From an uncultured Eubacteriales bacterium (GTDB lineage Bacteria > Bacillota > Clostridia > Christensenellales > CAG-138): DNA of 6,946 bases. This document shows, one piece after another, positions 6,128 through 6,946 of the stretch; the first letter of the stretch is position 1, and the number at the start of each line of letters is the position of its first letter. Made by a program: the position numbers and the translations under genes. The stretch is taken from NCBI GenBank assembly GCA_900547135.1, contig URFJ01000103.1, forward strand, positions 1-6,946, in the 5' to 3' direction. The notes below the pieces were generated by a model, which saw nothing but the letters and a program-made list of their open reading frames with translations, was not told the DNA's origin and made no database searches.

Positions 6128-6757
6128 TTATACCTCCATTTCCCTGCTCTTATGTTCAGTTCTAGTCGTAAGAGCGTTTATTATACCCAGAATTATGCCT
6201 AGGGTTAAAAATCCGCCCGCAGGCATTATCATTATAAGCATGGGGTTATAGCCGGCTCCAAGCACATTAAGACCAAAGATCGTTCCATTGCCAATTAGCT
6301 CCCTGATGCACGATATTAGCGTTATGGCCAGTGTAAAGCCAAGCCCCATTCCAAGCCCGTCGACAGCCGACGCAAACACCCCGTTTTTACTGGCGAACGC
6401 TTCGGCCCTCGCCAGAATGATACAGTTTACAACTATTAACGGTATAAACATTCCCAAGCTCTCATAAAGCGAATGCATGAACGCCTGCATAAGCATCTGC
6501 ACAATGGTAACAAACGTGCAAATTACTACAATGAAGGCAGGGATCCTTACCTTATCCGGTATAAAGTTTCTTAGAAGGGATATAACCACATTTGACCCTA
6601 TTAAGACAAACGTGGCGGCAGCCCCCATGCCGATCCCATTTATAGCGGCCGTGCTTACTGCGAGTGTTGGACACATGCCCAGAACTAACCGAAACGTTGG
6701 ATTTTCAGTAATTATTCCGTTGAAAAATACGCTCGACATTTTAACATTTCTGTTCAT
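6128..6757 (-). CDS. rnfE: Rnf complex membrane subunit RnfE
   Basis: RnfE pairs with RnfA in the membrane core of the ferredoxin:NAD+ oxidoreductase. From the ATG at 6757 it has 209 residues with six membrane segments. It carries FFNGIITENPTF (11-22), LGMCPTLAVS (26-35) with C29, and VVNCIILARAEAFA (109-122) with C112, the counterparts of the RnfA cysteine motifs, plus CIRELIG (150-156). The C-terminus is a short charged tail. The open frame extends to 6802, but GGGAGGT lies 8 bases before 6757, and the first residues from there match the family. Its ATG overlaps the rnfG stop as ATGA, a sign of translational coupling. Confidence 0.97.
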   Translation of the reverse strand: MNRNVKMSSVFFNGIITENPTFRLVLGMCPTLAVSTAAINGIGMGAAATFVLIGSNVVISLLRNFIPDKVRIPAFIVVICTFVTIVQMLMQAFMHSLYESLGMFIPLIVVNCIILARAEAFASKNGVFASAVDGLGMGLGFTLAITLISCIRELIGNGTIFGLNVLGAGYNPMLIMIMPAGGFLTLGIILGIINALTTRTEHKSREMEV

Positions 6758-6946
6758 GAGTTTAAACCTCCCACTTCTAATAAGCCTATCAGAAAATCGC
6801 ACACCCTGTTTACAGCATCGGTAACTGCCCGTGAGCTTATTGTTGCGGCTGTTACAGCGTCAATATATTCATTAAGGACTACGGGGGGCATAAGCCCTCG
6901 AAACTGGTCTTTAAAATCGTCATTTTTCACCTTTGCGCCTAGTCCC
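6754..6946 (-). CDS. rnfG: Rnf complex FMN-binding subunit RnfG, C-terminal end (partial)
   Basis: The last 63 residues of RnfG are visible; the start lies beyond the right edge. RnfG carries FMN bound covalently to a threonine on the outer side of the membrane, attached by ApbE. Seen here are GLGAKV at the edge, an FKDQFRG segment and DAVTAATISSRAVTDAVNR, which is the flavinylation region; the threonine expected to carry FMN is the second one in TAATIS (codon at 6841-6843). Family members usually have a glycine where the first alanine stands (SGAT or TGAT). The stop TGA at 6754-6756 overlaps the rnfE start. It was not among long frames because it is cut by the window edge. Confidence 0.92.
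   Translation of the reverse strand, partial: GLGAKVKNDDFKDQFRGLMPPVVLNEYIDAVTAATISSRAVTDAVNRVCDFLIGLLEVGGLNS

Noticed and set aside
5581..6165. Long plus-strand open frame of 194 codons
   Set aside because: It lies antisense to rnfA, which has a clear family match and binding site; the antisense translation resembles nothing and has no binding site context.
6758..6802. N-terminal extension of RnfE to 6802
   Set aside because: It overlaps the end of rnfG in another frame, and the ATG at 6757 has a strong binding site and family-like N-terminus.
1..6946. Search for CRISPR arrays, transposases, tRNA and rRNA genes
   Set aside because: No regularly spaced repeats, no transposase-like frame, and no tRNA-like or rRNA-like sequence was seen by eye in any gap.

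Overview
The window looks like chromosomal DNA from a Gram-positive bacterium of the Clostridia type, probably an anaerobe. The evidence is a clostridial-order Rnf operon (G-E-A-B), an RNase J gene of Firmicutes type, a YlbF-family gene, an MltG gene followed by a U32-family gene, and strong GGAGG-type ribosome binding sites before nearly every gene. No species can be named from the sequence alone. Every convincing protein gene lies on the minus strand, so the window is read below from its right end to its left end.

Right block (about 4690-6946): the 3' part of an rnf operon. The C-terminal end of rnfG is followed by complete rnfE, rnfA and rnfB, spaced by a 4-base overlap, then 2 and 16 bases. 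A GC-rich hairpin with a T-rich tail lies just after rnfB. Together with rnfC and rnfD, which should lie beyond the right edge, these encode the membrane complex that moves electrons from reduced ferredoxin to NAD+ and pumps Na+ or H+.

Middle block (about 3740-4690): a stand-alone small gene for a nucleoside 2-deoxyribosyltransferase-like protein with its own extended -10 promoter. It is flanked by two gene-poor stretches. The stretch upstream (4433-4690) holds nested inverted repeats and a short hairpin between A and T runs, and may encode a small plus-strand RNA. The stretch downstream (3740-3964) holds a strong ribosome binding site with only tiny reading frames after it, and a hairpin in the leader of the RNase J gene.

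Left block (1-3739): a tight run of rnj (RNase J, probably starting at a TTG), a YlbF-family gene, mltG and the N-terminal part of a U32-family gene that runs off the left edge. The gaps are 17, 15 and 34 bases, so co-transcription is likely. The run joins RNA decay (RNase J, YlbF-like factor), peptidoglycan strand release (MltG) and probable tRNA or rRNA modification (U32).

Most of this is ordinary housekeeping content. I found no CRISPR array, transposon, rRNA or tRNA gene. The least explained parts are the small deoxyribosyltransferase-like gene and the structured non-coding stretch upstream of it.
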